A DNA stretch of 64,000 nt from Burkholderia cepacia GG4 (GTDB taxonomy: Bacteria > Pseudomonadota > Gammaproteobacteria > Burkholderiales > Burkholderiaceae): assembly GCF_000292915.1 (NCBI RefSeq), contig NC_018514.1:2604001-2668000 (forward strand). The letters run 5' to 3'. The notes beneath the pieces were generated by a model that saw nothing but the letters and a program-made list of their open reading frames with translations, was not told the origin of the DNA and made no database searches. Shown here in pieces: positions 55,349-63,586 of the stretch. Position 1 is the stretch's first letter, and the number at the start of each line of letters is the position of its first letter. The position numbers and the translations under genes are program-made.

Positions 55349-56847
55349 CAGAAGCGCTCCAGTTCGGGAAACGGCAGCTTGCCGTGATGGACGTGCATCG
55401 CACCGAATTCGGCACAGCGGTGCAGCGTCGGGATGTTCTTGCCCGGATTGAGCAGGCGCTGCGGATCGAACGCAGTCTTCACCGCGTGGAAGAACGTGAT
55501 TTCATCGGCGTTGAACTGCACGCACATCTGGTTGATCTTCTCGCGCCCGACGCCGTGTTCGCCGGTGATGCTGCCGCCCACCGCGACGCACAGTTCGAGG
55601 ATCTTGCCGCCGAGCGCTTCCGCGCGATCGAGCTCGCCGGGACGGTTCGCGTCGAACAGGATCAGCGGATGCATGTTGCCGTCGCCCGCGTGGAACACGT
55701 TCGCGACCGGCAGCGCGTATTCGGCGGACAGCGCGGCGATCCCTTCGAGCACACGCGGCAGCTCGCGGCGCGGGATCGTGCCGTCCATGCAGTAGTAGTC
55801 GGGCGACATGCGGCCGACCGCCGGGAACGCATTCTTGCGGCCGGCCCAGAAGCGCTGGCGCTCCGCTTCGTCGCGTGCGACGCGGATCTCCGACGCGCCG
55901 GCGTCGCGCAGCAGCGCGGCGACACGGTCGGCGTCTTCCTCGACGTCGCTGGCCGCGCCGTCGAGTTCGCACAGCAGGATCGCCTGCGCGTCGACCGGAT
56001 AGCCCGCGTGGATGAAGTCCTCGGCCGCGCGGATCGCGAGGTTGTCCATCATTTCCAGCCCGCCGGGAATCACGCCTGCGCCGATGATCCGCGCGACCGC
56101 GGTGCCGGCTTCGGCGACGTCGTCGAAGCTCGCCATCAGCACCTTGACGCTCGGCGGTTTCGGCAGCAGCTTCACGGTCACTTCGGTGATGATGCCGAGC
56201 ATCCCCTCGGAGCCGGTGAACAGTGCGAGCAGGTCGAAGCCGGGGGCGTCGAGCGCGTCGGCGCCGAGCGTGAGCGTGTCGCCGTCGATCGTCACGATCT
56301 CGACCTTCAGGATGTTGTGCACCGTCAGGCCGTATTTCAGGCAGTGCACGCCGCCCGCGTTTTCGGCGACGTTGCCGCCGATCGAGCAGGCGATCTGCGA
56401 CGACGGATCGGGCGCGTAGTAGAGGCCGTATGGCGCGGCCGCCTGCGAGATCGCGAGGTTGCGCACGCCGGGCTGCACGCGCGCGATGCCGGCGTCGGCG
56501 TTGATTTCCAGGATCCGGTTGAACTTCGCCATCACGAGCAGGATGCCCTTTTCGAGCGGCATCGCGCCGCCCGACAGCCCGGTGCCCGCGCCGCGCGCGA
56601 CGACCGGTACGCCGTGCGCGGCCGCGACGCGCAGCACCGCGCGCACCTGCTCGACCGTGTCGGGCAGCACCACCGCGAGCGGCACCGTGCGATACGCGGC
56701 GAGACCGTCGCATTCGAACGGCTTCAGCGCCTCGCGTTCGTGCAGCACGTCGAGGCCGGGCGCCGCCGCGTTGAGCGCGGCGACGAGCGTGTCGCGGTCG
56801 ACGGTTGCCAGCGGGCCGTCGATCCGTTCGTCGTAGATGAAACTCAT
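55348..56847 (-). CDS. glcD: Glycolate oxidase catalytic subunit GlcD
   Basis: A 499-residue FAD-dependent 2-hydroxyacid dehydrogenase that oxidises glycolate to glyoxylate. FAD-binding segments are PVVARGAGTGLSGGAMPLEK and CSIGGNVAENAGGVHCLKYG; the C-terminus has NVFHAGDGNMHPLI and GSITGEHGVGREK with the catalytic and metal-binding His. The ATG at 56847 was chosen; a 37-residue extension from 56958 has no homology. It is first in glcDEFG-glcB and is preceded by a TGGT-CAT-ACCA operator. Confidence 0.96.
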   Translation of the reverse strand: MSFIYDERIDGPLATVDRDTLVAALNAAAPGLDVLHEREALKPFECDGLAAYRTVPLAVVLPDTVEQVRAVLRVAAAHGVPVVARGAGTGLSGGAMPLEKGILLVMAKFNRILEINADAGIARVQPGVRNLAISQAAAPYGLYYAPDPSSQIACSIGGNVAENAGGVHCLKYGLTVHNILKVEIVTIDGDTLTLGADALDAPGFDLLALFTGSEGMLGIITEVTVKLLPKPPSVKVLMASFDDVAEAGTAVARIIGAGVIPGGLEMMDNLAIRAAEDFIHAGYPVDAQAILLCELDGAASDVEEDADRVAALLRDAGASEIRVARDEAERQRFWAGRKNAFPAVGRMSPDYYCMDGTIPRRELPRVLEGIAALSAEYALPVANVFHAGDGNMHPLILFDANRPGELDRAEALGGKILELCVAVGGSITGEHGVGREKINQMCVQFNADEITFFHAVKTAFDPQRLLNPGKNIPTLHRCAEFGAMHVHHGKLPFPELERF

Positions 56848-56951
56848 CGTGTGTCTCCGTCTCCACCCTGCAGTCGGCCGCGGGAGGCGCGGCGTGCCGG
56901 ATGGACGGCATTCTTGGCGGGCGGCGGGGGCGTGTCCAGACGTCTCGGGTG

Positions 56952-56962
56952 TGGTCATACCA
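56952..56962. promoter_or_regulatory. GlcC operator, glcD side
   Basis: TGGTCATACCA is a TGGT/ACCA inverted repeat of the kind bound by FadR-subfamily GntR regulators. It lies 105 bases before glcD. Confidence 0.65.
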
Positions 56963-57028
56963 GTTTTTCGAGGGAGGCCTGTGACGTAGGGTTTGATGTG
57001 ACGGAAAACCCAATCAACACAAGGGTTT

Positions 57029-57841
57029 GTGAGAAAATCGGTGGTCTTCGTCCAAAGTGGTCATACCAGTATGGGAATGCAGGATCGACAAGCGCCGGCG
57101 CGCAACGTCGCCGATGTCGTCGCCGAGCGGATCGAGCAACTGATCGTCGACGGCGTGCTGAAGGCCGGGCAAGCGCTGCCGTCCGAGCGGCGGCTGACCG
57201 AGAAGCTCGGCGTGTCGCGCACGGCCGTGCGTGAAGGAATGAAGCTGCTGCGCGCGCGCGGAATCATCGAGACGACGCACGGCAAGGGTTCGTTCGTCGC
57301 GAGCCTGACCCCGCAACGCGAAGTCTCGCCGATGATGCATCTGCTCGGCTCGCAGCCGCGCACGCTGTACGACCTGTTCGAGGTGCGCGGGATGCTTGAG
57401 ACCGAAGCCGCGCGGCTCGCCGCGCTGCGCGGGACGCCCGCCGACTTCATCCTGATCAAGCGCCGCTACGAGGAAATGACGGCGGCCGACGCGCTGGATC
57501 TCGACCCGGCCGCGCGCGCGAAGCTCGACCATGCGTTCCATCTCGCGATCTGCGAGGCGTCGCACAATCCGGTGCTCGTCAATACGCTGCGGTCGCTGAC
57601 CGATCTGCTGCTCAGTTCCGTGTTCGCGTCGGTGAACAACCTCTATCACCGTGAGCCGTTGAAGAAGCAGATCGACCGCCAGCACGCGCGGCTCTACAAC
57701 GCGGTGACCGGGCGGCTGCCCGACCAGGCGCGCAAGGCCGCGAGCGAACATATCCGGCAGTGCGTCGACTATCTGCGGGAGATCGAACAGGAGGAACAGC
57801 GGCTCGTGCGCTCGACGCTGCGCCTCGAAGGGTGGACCTGA
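57029..57841 (+). CDS. glcC: GlcC-type GntR-family regulator of glycolate use
   Basis: A GntR regulator of the FadR subfamily. The winged helix (ADVVAERIEQLIVDGVLKAG, LPSERRLTEKLGVSRTAVRE) is followed by an all-helical FCD effector domain (residues 110-250). It is divergent from glcDEFG-B, so it is the glycolate-responsive regulator. The start is uncertain: the GTG at 57029 has AAGGG three bases before it and gives 270 residues. The ATG at 57071 gives 256 residues, a better family N-terminus, but has no clear ribosome site because the second operator adjoins it. Confidence 0.9.
   Translation: MRKSVVFVQSGHTSMGMQDRQAPARNVADVVAERIEQLIVDGVLKAGQALPSERRLTEKLGVSRTAVREGMKLLRARGIIETTHGKGSFVASLTPQREVSPMMHLLGSQPRTLYDLFEVRGMLETEAARLAALRGTPADFILIKRRYEEMTAADALDLDPAARAKLDHAFHLAICEASHNPVLVNTLRSLTDLLLSSVFASVNNLYHREPLKKQIDRQHARLYNAVTGRLPDQARKAASEHIRQCVDYLREIEQEEQRLVRSTLRLEGWT
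57058..57068. promoter_or_regulatory. GlcC operator, glcC side
   Basis: A second exact TGGTCATACCA, 106 bases from the first. It ends just before the ATG at 57071, so bound regulator could block glcC transcription or leader elongation. Confidence 0.65.
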
Positions 57842-58037
57842 GCCGAGTGAAGCGGAATGGCCGGTGCCGCCATGACGTGTATCAAGCATGTCGTGACGGC
57901 GGCGCGGCCTGATGGTCGAATATGTCACAATGTGATCTATTCGATGCGTGACCCGGCACGATCCATTTCGCCGGTGCGCGACCTGCGCGCTGGCCGTTGA
58001 CCGTGACGCGCCGCCGATCCTGAAAGGAGGACGCTGC

Positions 58038-59519
58038 ATGTCGATTCCGACGCGTGGCGACGGGCCGGAGGCCCGCGCCGTCCAGATCCTGCATCGCCCT
58101 GTCTGCGACTTGCTCGGCTGTACATGGCCGATCGTGCTCGCGGGCATGGGTGGCGTTGCGCGGGCCGAGCTCGCGGGCGCGGTAAGCGCCGCCGGTGGGT
58201 TCGGCTTTCTCGGGATGGTGCGCGAGCCGGTCGCGTTGATCCGGCGCGAAGTCGAGCAAGTGCGCGCGGCCACCGAGCGGCCGTTTGGTGTGAACCTGAT
58301 TCCCGCGTCGACGCCCGCTGAACTGCTCGATGCGCAGCTCGATACGTGTATCGAGTTGCGTGTGCCGGTTGTAGCGTTGTTCTGGGATGTGCAGCCGGCC
58401 GTCGTGCGGCGTCTGCGCGATGCGGGCGTGCGGGTGGTTCATCAGGTCGGCTCGCTCGACGATGCGCGTGCGGCCGAGGCGGCGGGTGCGCAGGCGCTGA
58501 TCGTTCAGGGGCATGAGGCCGGCGGCCATGTGCGCGGTGATCGGCCGCTGGCCGAGTTGTTGCCCGACGTGGTTCACGCGACGCGGCTGCCGGTGCTCGC
58601 GGCGGGCGGGATCGTCGACGGCGCGGACGTGGCCGCCGCGATGGCGCGTGGTGCGCAGGGCGCGGTGATGGGCACGGCTTTTATCGCGACGCACGAGTCG
58701 TTCGCACATGCGTATCACCAGCAGCGGATCGTCGATGCGCGTGAAGGCGACACGCTGTTGACCGATATCTTCCACATCAACTGGCCGCGGGGCGCACGGG
58801 TGCGTGTGCTGCCGTCGAGTGTGACGCGCGGTGAGCGTGGTGATCCGTTCGGCGACGAGCGCGTTGTGATCGGTGACGAAGAGGGGCGGCCGATTTACCT
58901 GTTCAGCACGGATTCGCCGCTGCGTACGATGACCGGCGATTTCGAAGCGATGGCGCTGTATGCGGGCACCGGGGCAGGGCGGATCGGTGCGATCGAATCG
59001 GCTGGTGATGTGCTGCGCCGGATCGTGCTCGATGCGGCGGCGATGGTCGAGCAAGGGGCGGGGGCTTCATCGGCGGGTGGTACGGATGAGCGTCGCACGG
59101 CCTTGCTGGCGGCGCTCGATGAACTGCTTGAGGCGGAGCGCGCGGGCGCACGCGTCGCGTCGGAGACAGCGCTCGAAGTCGGCGACGATCCCGAGTTGCA
59201 TCGGCTGATCGCGCATATTCGCCAGGACGAAGCGCACTGGTGCAGCGTGCTGGTCGACGCAATCCGCACGCTCGGCGCGACACCGACGCACGCGACCGGC
59301 TCGTTCCATGAAAAGGCGATGGCGATCGACGATCTGGCTGAGCGGATGGCGTTTCTGAACCGCGGCCAGCGCTGGGTCGTGCGCAGGCTGCAGGCATTGC
59401 TGCCGGCGCTCACGGAACCGGATATTCATCACGCGCTGTCGTTGATGCTGGTCGCGCACGAGAAGAATATCGGGGCAGTGGATGTGCGGTTGAGGGAGCA
59501 GGGGACGGGGAGCGTGTAA
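58038..59519 (+). CDS. Nitronate monooxygenase fused to a ferritin-like domain
   Basis: A 493-residue two-domain protein. Residues 15-330 are an FMN-dependent nitronate monooxygenase/2-nitropropane dioxygenase barrel (PIVLAGMGGVARAELAGAVS, QALIVQGHEAGGHVRG with the active His, VLAAGGIVDGADVAAAMARG, GAVMGTAFIATHES). Residues about 355-490 are a helical, ferritin-like domain (LLEAERAGARV, IRQDEAHWCSVL, LMLVAHEKNIGAV) with Glu and His spaced as in di-iron proteins. The ATG at 58038 has AAAGGAGG upstream. The fusion suggests an electron or oxygen link between domains; the substrate is unknown. Confidence 0.87.
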   Translation: MSIPTRGDGPEARAVQILHRPVCDLLGCTWPIVLAGMGGVARAELAGAVSAAGGFGFLGMVREPVALIRREVEQVRAATERPFGVNLIPASTPAELLDAQLDTCIELRVPVVALFWDVQPAVVRRLRDAGVRVVHQVGSLDDARAAEAAGAQALIVQGHEAGGHVRGDRPLAELLPDVVHATRLPVLAAGGIVDGADVAAAMARGAQGAVMGTAFIATHESFAHAYHQQRIVDAREGDTLLTDIFHINWPRGARVRVLPSSVTRGERGDPFGDERVVIGDEEGRPIYLFSTDSPLRTMTGDFEAMALYAGTGAGRIGAIESAGDVLRRIVLDAAAMVEQGAGASSAGGTDERRTALLAALDELLEAERAGARVASETALEVGDDPELHRLIAHIRQDEAHWCSVLVDAIRTLGATPTHATGSFHEKAMAIDDLAERMAFLNRGQRWVVRRLQALLPALTEPDIHHALSLMLVAHEKNIGAVDVRLREQGTGSV

Positions 59520-59680
59520 CGGGTACGGGCTATGAGTGGCCTGCGCTGTTCCGACTATCGCTCGTACCGGTAATCGACAGCAGCGTAAACGACGTTTTTC
59601 CCTCGTTTCAGGCTGAATGACGCTATTCGAGGGTTCCCGGTAAAATGCGCCTTTCGGGAATGCTCGGTAACTGCTTCGTC

Positions 59681-60628
59681 ATGCATCGAATTGGATTCTT
59701 CGTTTGCCGTGGCTACGATGTGCTTGATCTTGGCGGGCCGCTGTCGGCCTTTAATCAGGTGGTCACAGCCGCCGGCCATACGCCATATGACCTTCATGTC
59801 GTCTCGCAATCCGGCGGCCCGGTTCTGGGCAATACGGGCCTTTCGATCGAGACGAAGCCGATCGGAAGGCGCACGTTCGACACCGTCATTTTCGTGGGCG
59901 GCGAGATCGAGCCGATGCAGACGTCGGAGAATATCGCCGCCGCCAGAAAATTGGCCGCCAAAGCCTCGCGGGTGGCAAGCGTGTGTACGGGAGCGTTTCT
60001 GCTTGCGGAAACCGGCTTGCTGGACGGCTTGAGAGCCGCGACCCACTGGCGATACGCTGCGCTGTTGCAGTCGCGCTTCCCGCGCACGCGAGTCGACGGC
60101 GACAGTATCTATATCGTGGATGGCCGCGTCTGGACCTCCGCCGGCATCGCCTCCGGAATCGACCTGGCGCTCGGCATCATTGAAAGGGATATGGGCGCAG
60201 AGACTGCGCGCGCCGTCTCCCGGCTTCTGGTGGTGCCGTATCGTCGACCAGGAGGGCAGTCCCAATTCTCCGCCATGTCGCAGATGGAACCGGAATCGGA
60301 TCGCATCCGCATCGCCCTGAATTTTGCCCGGGAACATCTGGCTGAAGCATTGCCTGTCGAACGACTCGCCGATGCCGCAAGATTGAGCTTGCGGCAGTTC
60401 GGCCGAGCCTTTCGCCGCGAAACCGGTGAAACACCAGCCAAGGCGGTCGAGCGCTTGCGAGTCGAAGCTGCGCGGCTGCGCCTGCAGGGTGGCAGCGAAC
60501 CAATCGAACAGATTGCCCTGGCGGTGGGATTCACAGATCCGGAACGGATGCGCAGGGCCTTCATCAAGCTGCATGGGCACCCGCCGCAAGCAATTCGACG
60601 CGAGAGCAGATCGAACGGCGCGCGCTGA
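59681..60628 (+). CDS. AraC-family regulator with DJ-1/PfpI N-terminal domain (GATase1-like)
   Basis: A 315-residue protein. Residues 1-175 are a DJ-1/PfpI domain (RIGFFVCRGYDVLDLGGPLS, ASRVASVCTGAFLLAETGLL). Residues 205-310 are an AraC double helix-turn-helix (ERLADAARLSLRQFGRAFRR, IEQIALAVGFTDPERMRRAF). FtrA-like regulators have this form. An exported DJ-1 protein is encoded 1 kb away, so the regulator and exported protein may share a ligand class. The start is ambiguous between 59645 and 59681; the latter begins the domain directly. Confidence 0.9.
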   Translation: MHRIGFFVCRGYDVLDLGGPLSAFNQVVTAAGHTPYDLHVVSQSGGPVLGNTGLSIETKPIGRRTFDTVIFVGGEIEPMQTSENIAAARKLAAKASRVASVCTGAFLLAETGLLDGLRAATHWRYAALLQSRFPRTRVDGDSIYIVDGRVWTSAGIASGIDLALGIIERDMGAETARAVSRLLVVPYRRPGGQSQFSAMSQMEPESDRIRIALNFAREHLAEALPVERLADAARLSLRQFGRAFRRETGETPAKAVERLRVEAARLRLQGGSEPIEQIALAVGFTDPERMRRAFIKLHGHPPQAIRRESRSNGAR

Positions 60629-60720
60629 TCGACCGCCGGCCGATCAGCACGCTGCGTGGTCAACGTCCCGCTGACGGGCTATTGGCGCTTGGTTACTTCA
60701 CGCTCCATTTCGCCGGACGC

Positions 60721-61203
60721 TCACTGGTCGGCGGTTTTGACGGGAGCGTAGTCATTCCACATGTCGCGATGCAGCTTCCACACGCCGGCCTGTTTCACAA
60801 AGACGAGAATCTGCTTGGCGCGGATCTGGAGCTTGCCATCGTGGTCGCGGACCTCCGCATCCGAAACCTCCGTCACGAACCGGTCATTACCGTAGAACTC
60901 GTCATGGCTGAACGATACGGTGCCGGGTTTTGATCCGGCATACCCCTTGGTGAAGTACGCGGCGATCGCGCGGCTCCCGGTGACTTTGTCGCCTCCGGGC
61001 GGCAAGAGTGTGCCGTCGTCGGTATAGAGGCGGCCTATCGCCTCATAGTCGCCTCGCGCAAAGGCATCCGCCCATCGCGCGTTTTCGGCCTTGATGGCCG
61101 CTTCGGGCGGACGTTGCGAACCGCCGGCGGTGGCCGGCGCGGTGAAGGCGAAAAAGGAGACGCAGGCTGCAAGCGCAACAGTACAAAGACGGATCTGTGG
61201 CAT
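60721..61203 (-). CDS. Exported SnoaL/NTF2-like protein
   Basis: A 160-residue protein with a signal peptide (residues 1-26, LCTVALAACVSFFAFTAPAT, cleavage near ATA-GG). A SnoaL-like domain follows (ENARWADAFARGDYEAIGRL, YTDDGTLLPPGGDKVTGS, GVWKLHRDMWNDY), close to DUF4440/ketosteroid-isomerase-like proteins. The ATG at 61203 was picked because the signal peptide starts there. It is in a same-strand group with the Tat-exported DJ-1 protein, suggesting a shared periplasmic task. Confidence 0.85.
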   Translation of the reverse strand: MPQIRLCTVALAACVSFFAFTAPATAGGSQRPPEAAIKAENARWADAFARGDYEAIGRLYTDDGTLLPPGGDKVTGSRAIAAYFTKGYAGSKPGTVSFSHDEFYGNDRFVTEVSDAEVRDHDGKLQIRAKQILVFVKQAGVWKLHRDMWNDYAPVKTADQ

Positions 61204-61327
61204 CGAGTGATTTCCGAACTGGCTTGAATTGAACGGGTGGTGCCAAATGGGCCGGTGGAGCGGGCAATGTCGGCCGCGGCCTGCATCGAGGCCGGCGGCG
61301 GCCATGCGCACCTTGCCCGCAAGCGTT

Positions 61328-62200
61328 TCAGCGAACGCCGGGGATGCGTGCGAGCCCCCGGGATGCGCCGGGCAGTTTTTTGTCGACCATCGCGATGACA
61401 TCCGGCCGTGCGTCCCTGGGATGACCAGAGTGGAACGGCGGAGCGGGATCGTATTCGATCGCGAGCTGCGTGAATTCGGCGGCCTGTTGACCGCGCAGTT
61501 TCGCTGCCACGCGAAGTGCGAAGTCGATGCCCGCCGTCACGCCGCCGCCGCTCATGAACCGGCCGTTGTCGTCTTCCACGAAGCGATCGGGAACGGGAAT
61601 GGCGCCATATTCCGACAGCTTGTTGACGAAGGCCCAATGGCAGGCGCTTCGCTTGCCCTTGAGAACGCCTGTTGCGGCGAGCACGAGCGATCCGTTGCAA
61701 ACCGACGTAACGTATTTGGCGCTTTCTGCCAGACGCCGGATCTGAGCCTGATACGCCGGCTGCATCGGCGCCGTCAAATCGGACCCGCCGGGGACCAGGA
61801 TCAAGTCGGTCTTCTCGATATCGGCCAGTCGTTCGGTCTTGCCATACACGACGCCAAATTCGAGCGTCACGTTGCCTCCATCGAGGCTCGCGTAGCGCAC
61901 GTTCGTATTGGGTAGCCGGTGGAAAATCTCGCTGGGGCCGGCGAAGTCGAGAAGCGTACCGCCATCGAAATTGACGATCAGAATATCGAGGGGGTCATTC
62001 GGCGCAAGTACCCCCTTGCTGCCTGCCTGTGCAAGAGCAGGCGTGGCGTGCCCAAGCAACGCGCCACCACCCAGGACGGCGCCGAGGGTGGCGGCGCTGC
62101 CGAGCTTGAGAACATCGCGGCGCGAACGACCTGCTCGGTTGAGTTGCTTTGCGGAAGCATTGTTATCGCTACTGTCGGTCAAGATGACTTCTCCTTGCAC
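61328..62200 (-). CDS. Tat-exported DJ-1/PfpI-family protein (isonitrile hydratase-like)
   Basis: A 290-residue protein. The N-terminus has a twin-arginine motif SRRDVLK (residues 26-32), a hydrophobic run (AATLGAVLGGGALLG) and an Ala-x-Ala site near residue 57. The DJ-1 domain follows (ILIVNFDGGTLLDFAGPSEI, DLILVPGGSDL, the Cys in VTSVCNGSLVLAATGVL, and FMSGGGVTAGIDFALRVAAK). Most isonitrile hydratases are cytoplasmic; Tat export suggests a folded periplasmic enzyme. The substrate is unknown. It is followed by the SnoaL-like gene. Confidence 0.88.
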   Translation of the reverse strand: MQGEVILTDSSDNNASAKQLNRAGRSRRDVLKLGSAATLGAVLGGGALLGHATPALAQAGSKGVLAPNDPLDILIVNFDGGTLLDFAGPSEIFHRLPNTNVRYASLDGGNVTLEFGVVYGKTERLADIEKTDLILVPGGSDLTAPMQPAYQAQIRRLAESAKYVTSVCNGSLVLAATGVLKGKRSACHWAFVNKLSEYGAIPVPDRFVEDDNGRFMSGGGVTAGIDFALRVAAKLRGQQAAEFTQLAIEYDPAPPFHSGHPRDARPDVIAMVDKKLPGASRGLARIPGVR

Positions 62201-62246
62201 TTCGGCCCCTTCTGCGAGCGCAACCAGGCCGGGCCGGATTGAATAA

Positions 62247-62270
62247 CCGCCACGACGTAAAGCGTGGCGG
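62247..62270 (-). terminator. Hairpin downstream of the SDR gene
   Basis: CCGCCACG pairs with CGTGGCGG around an 8-base loop, about 65 bases after the SDR stop. On the minus strand TTATTC follows, giving a modest terminator. Confidence 0.45.
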
Positions 62271-62335
62271 ACGCGAGATCAGGATGTGGATGAGCCGGGA
62301 TGACGTGTCGGGCTCCGGAATCGTGAACTGCAGGC

Positions 62336-63082
62336 TTAAAGCTGCGAGGCACCGCCGTCGACGACCAGTTCGGTGCCGACGACGTAGGAGGACTCGTCGC
62401 TGGCGAGATACAGCGCCGCGTAGGCGATGTCCTCGGCCTTGCCCAGGCGGCCCACCGGAATCGCTGCGGCGAACTCGGCCCGACGGTCGCGAACCCATTC
62501 GTCGGGCATGCCCCACTTGGTGATCAGGGGCGTGTTGATCGCGCCGGGCGCGATCGCGTTGAAGCGGATCTTCCGGTCGAGAAACTCATAGGACCAGCTG
62601 CGGGCAAGCGATCGAACGGCGGCCTTTGCTGCTGCAGTCAACGAGATGCCATGCTTGCCGGTCCGCGCGACAAACGATGTATTGAGGATGACTGAGGAAC
62701 CTTCGCGCAAGTGCGGCAACATCGCTTGAAGCGTGAACACCACACCCTTGACGTTGACGTCCATGATCTCGTCATAGAGCGCGTCGTCGATGTCGTCGAC
62801 GGCGGACGGGAAAGCCCAGCCGGCGTTGGCGAACACGACATCCAGGCCGCCGAACTGCGCTGTTACCTCAGCGGCAATCGCCCGCATGTCCTTGATCGAA
62901 CGCACGTCGCCCTTGAGAATGATCGCGTTCTCGCCAAGCTCGGCCTTCACACGCTCAAACACGGCATCATCGCGACCCGTAACCGCGACTCGGGCACCTT
63001 CTGCAATGAACAGCTTCGCGGTTGCAAGACCGATGCCACTGGTTCCACCGGTGATCAAAGCCGATTTGTTCTTGAGCCTCAT
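62336..63082 (-). CDS. SDR-family protein lacking the catalytic tyrosine
   Basis: A 248-residue short-chain dehydrogenase. The NAD(P) loop GGTSGIGLATAK, the motif ANAG (85-88) and the C-terminal VVDGGASQL are normal. Ser136 is present. At the YxxxK site the sequence is LTAAAKAAV, so Thr149 replaces the catalytic Tyr while Lys153 is kept. It may be inactive, may use altered chemistry or may bind a ligand. It starts the minus-strand group with the DJ-1 and SnoaL-like genes. Confidence 0.88.
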   Translation of the reverse strand: MRLKNKSALITGGTSGIGLATAKLFIAEGARVAVTGRDDAVFERVKAELGENAIILKGDVRSIKDMRAIAAEVTAQFGGLDVVFANAGWAFPSAVDDIDDALYDEIMDVNVKGVVFTLQAMLPHLREGSSVILNTSFVARTGKHGISLTAAAKAAVRSLARSWSYEFLDRKIRFNAIAPGAINTPLITKWGMPDEWVRDRRAEFAAAIPVGRLGKAEDIAYAALYLASDESSYVVGTELVVDGGASQL

Positions 63083-63586
63083 TTTCCATTCCTTTCCATG
63101 TTGTGTGATTGATCAGGCCGAAAGCGCACGACGCAATCGCGCTTGTGCGCTTTGCTCAGCTTGATCGTCCGTGGGAAGTATGGAATGTGAGGCGAGTGGC
63201 GCAAAGGTCTTATAACCCTCAAAAAGCGCCACTCAATCCGAACGAATGAAAAACGTGTCTCGGCGTTCGGTGACGCCGTGCGTGGCGGTGGATTTCCGCG
63301 AGGCGGGGCGGATCGCGGCGCGGTACCTGCTCGAACGCGGGCACGAGGCGATCGGCGTGATCGTCGACGGCTCGGCGAGCGGCGTGCAGGCGGGGCGCGC
63401 TACGACGGCTTCGTCGACGTGATGCGCAAAGGGGGGGCTCGACGGGGGCGGCGCCGGGTCGGCACACGGCTGCATAGGCGTGGCGGGCGCATCGGTTGCG
63501 CTCGCGTAGCGCGCGGTTGACGAAGCCGGTCAAGGCGCCGGACGCGCGGCGGCGGGCGGAAACGCGTGAGACCGGGCCCGCCCGCC
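63083..63586. other. 504-base region with a regulator fragment
   Basis: Between the SDR gene and the GntR gene no intact gene is seen. It contains the LacI-type fragment at 63273-63440 and otherwise has no recognisable coding. Confidence 0.55.
63273..63440 (+). pseudogene. LacI-family regulator remnant with a frameshift
   Basis: The plus strand reads VAVDFREAGRIAARYLLERG and HEAIGVIVDGSASGVQAGR in one frame. From about 63398 the next frame gives RYDGFVDVMRKGG. Joined across a one-base shift, this matches the sugar-binding domain of LacI/GalR regulators. Both ends, including the DNA-binding domain, are missing. It is a relic. Confidence 0.6.

Noticed and set aside
52835..55387. An 850-codon plus-strand frame antisense to the glc operon
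   Set aside because: It overlaps glcG, glcF and glcE completely and reads as Arg/Ala-rich noise.
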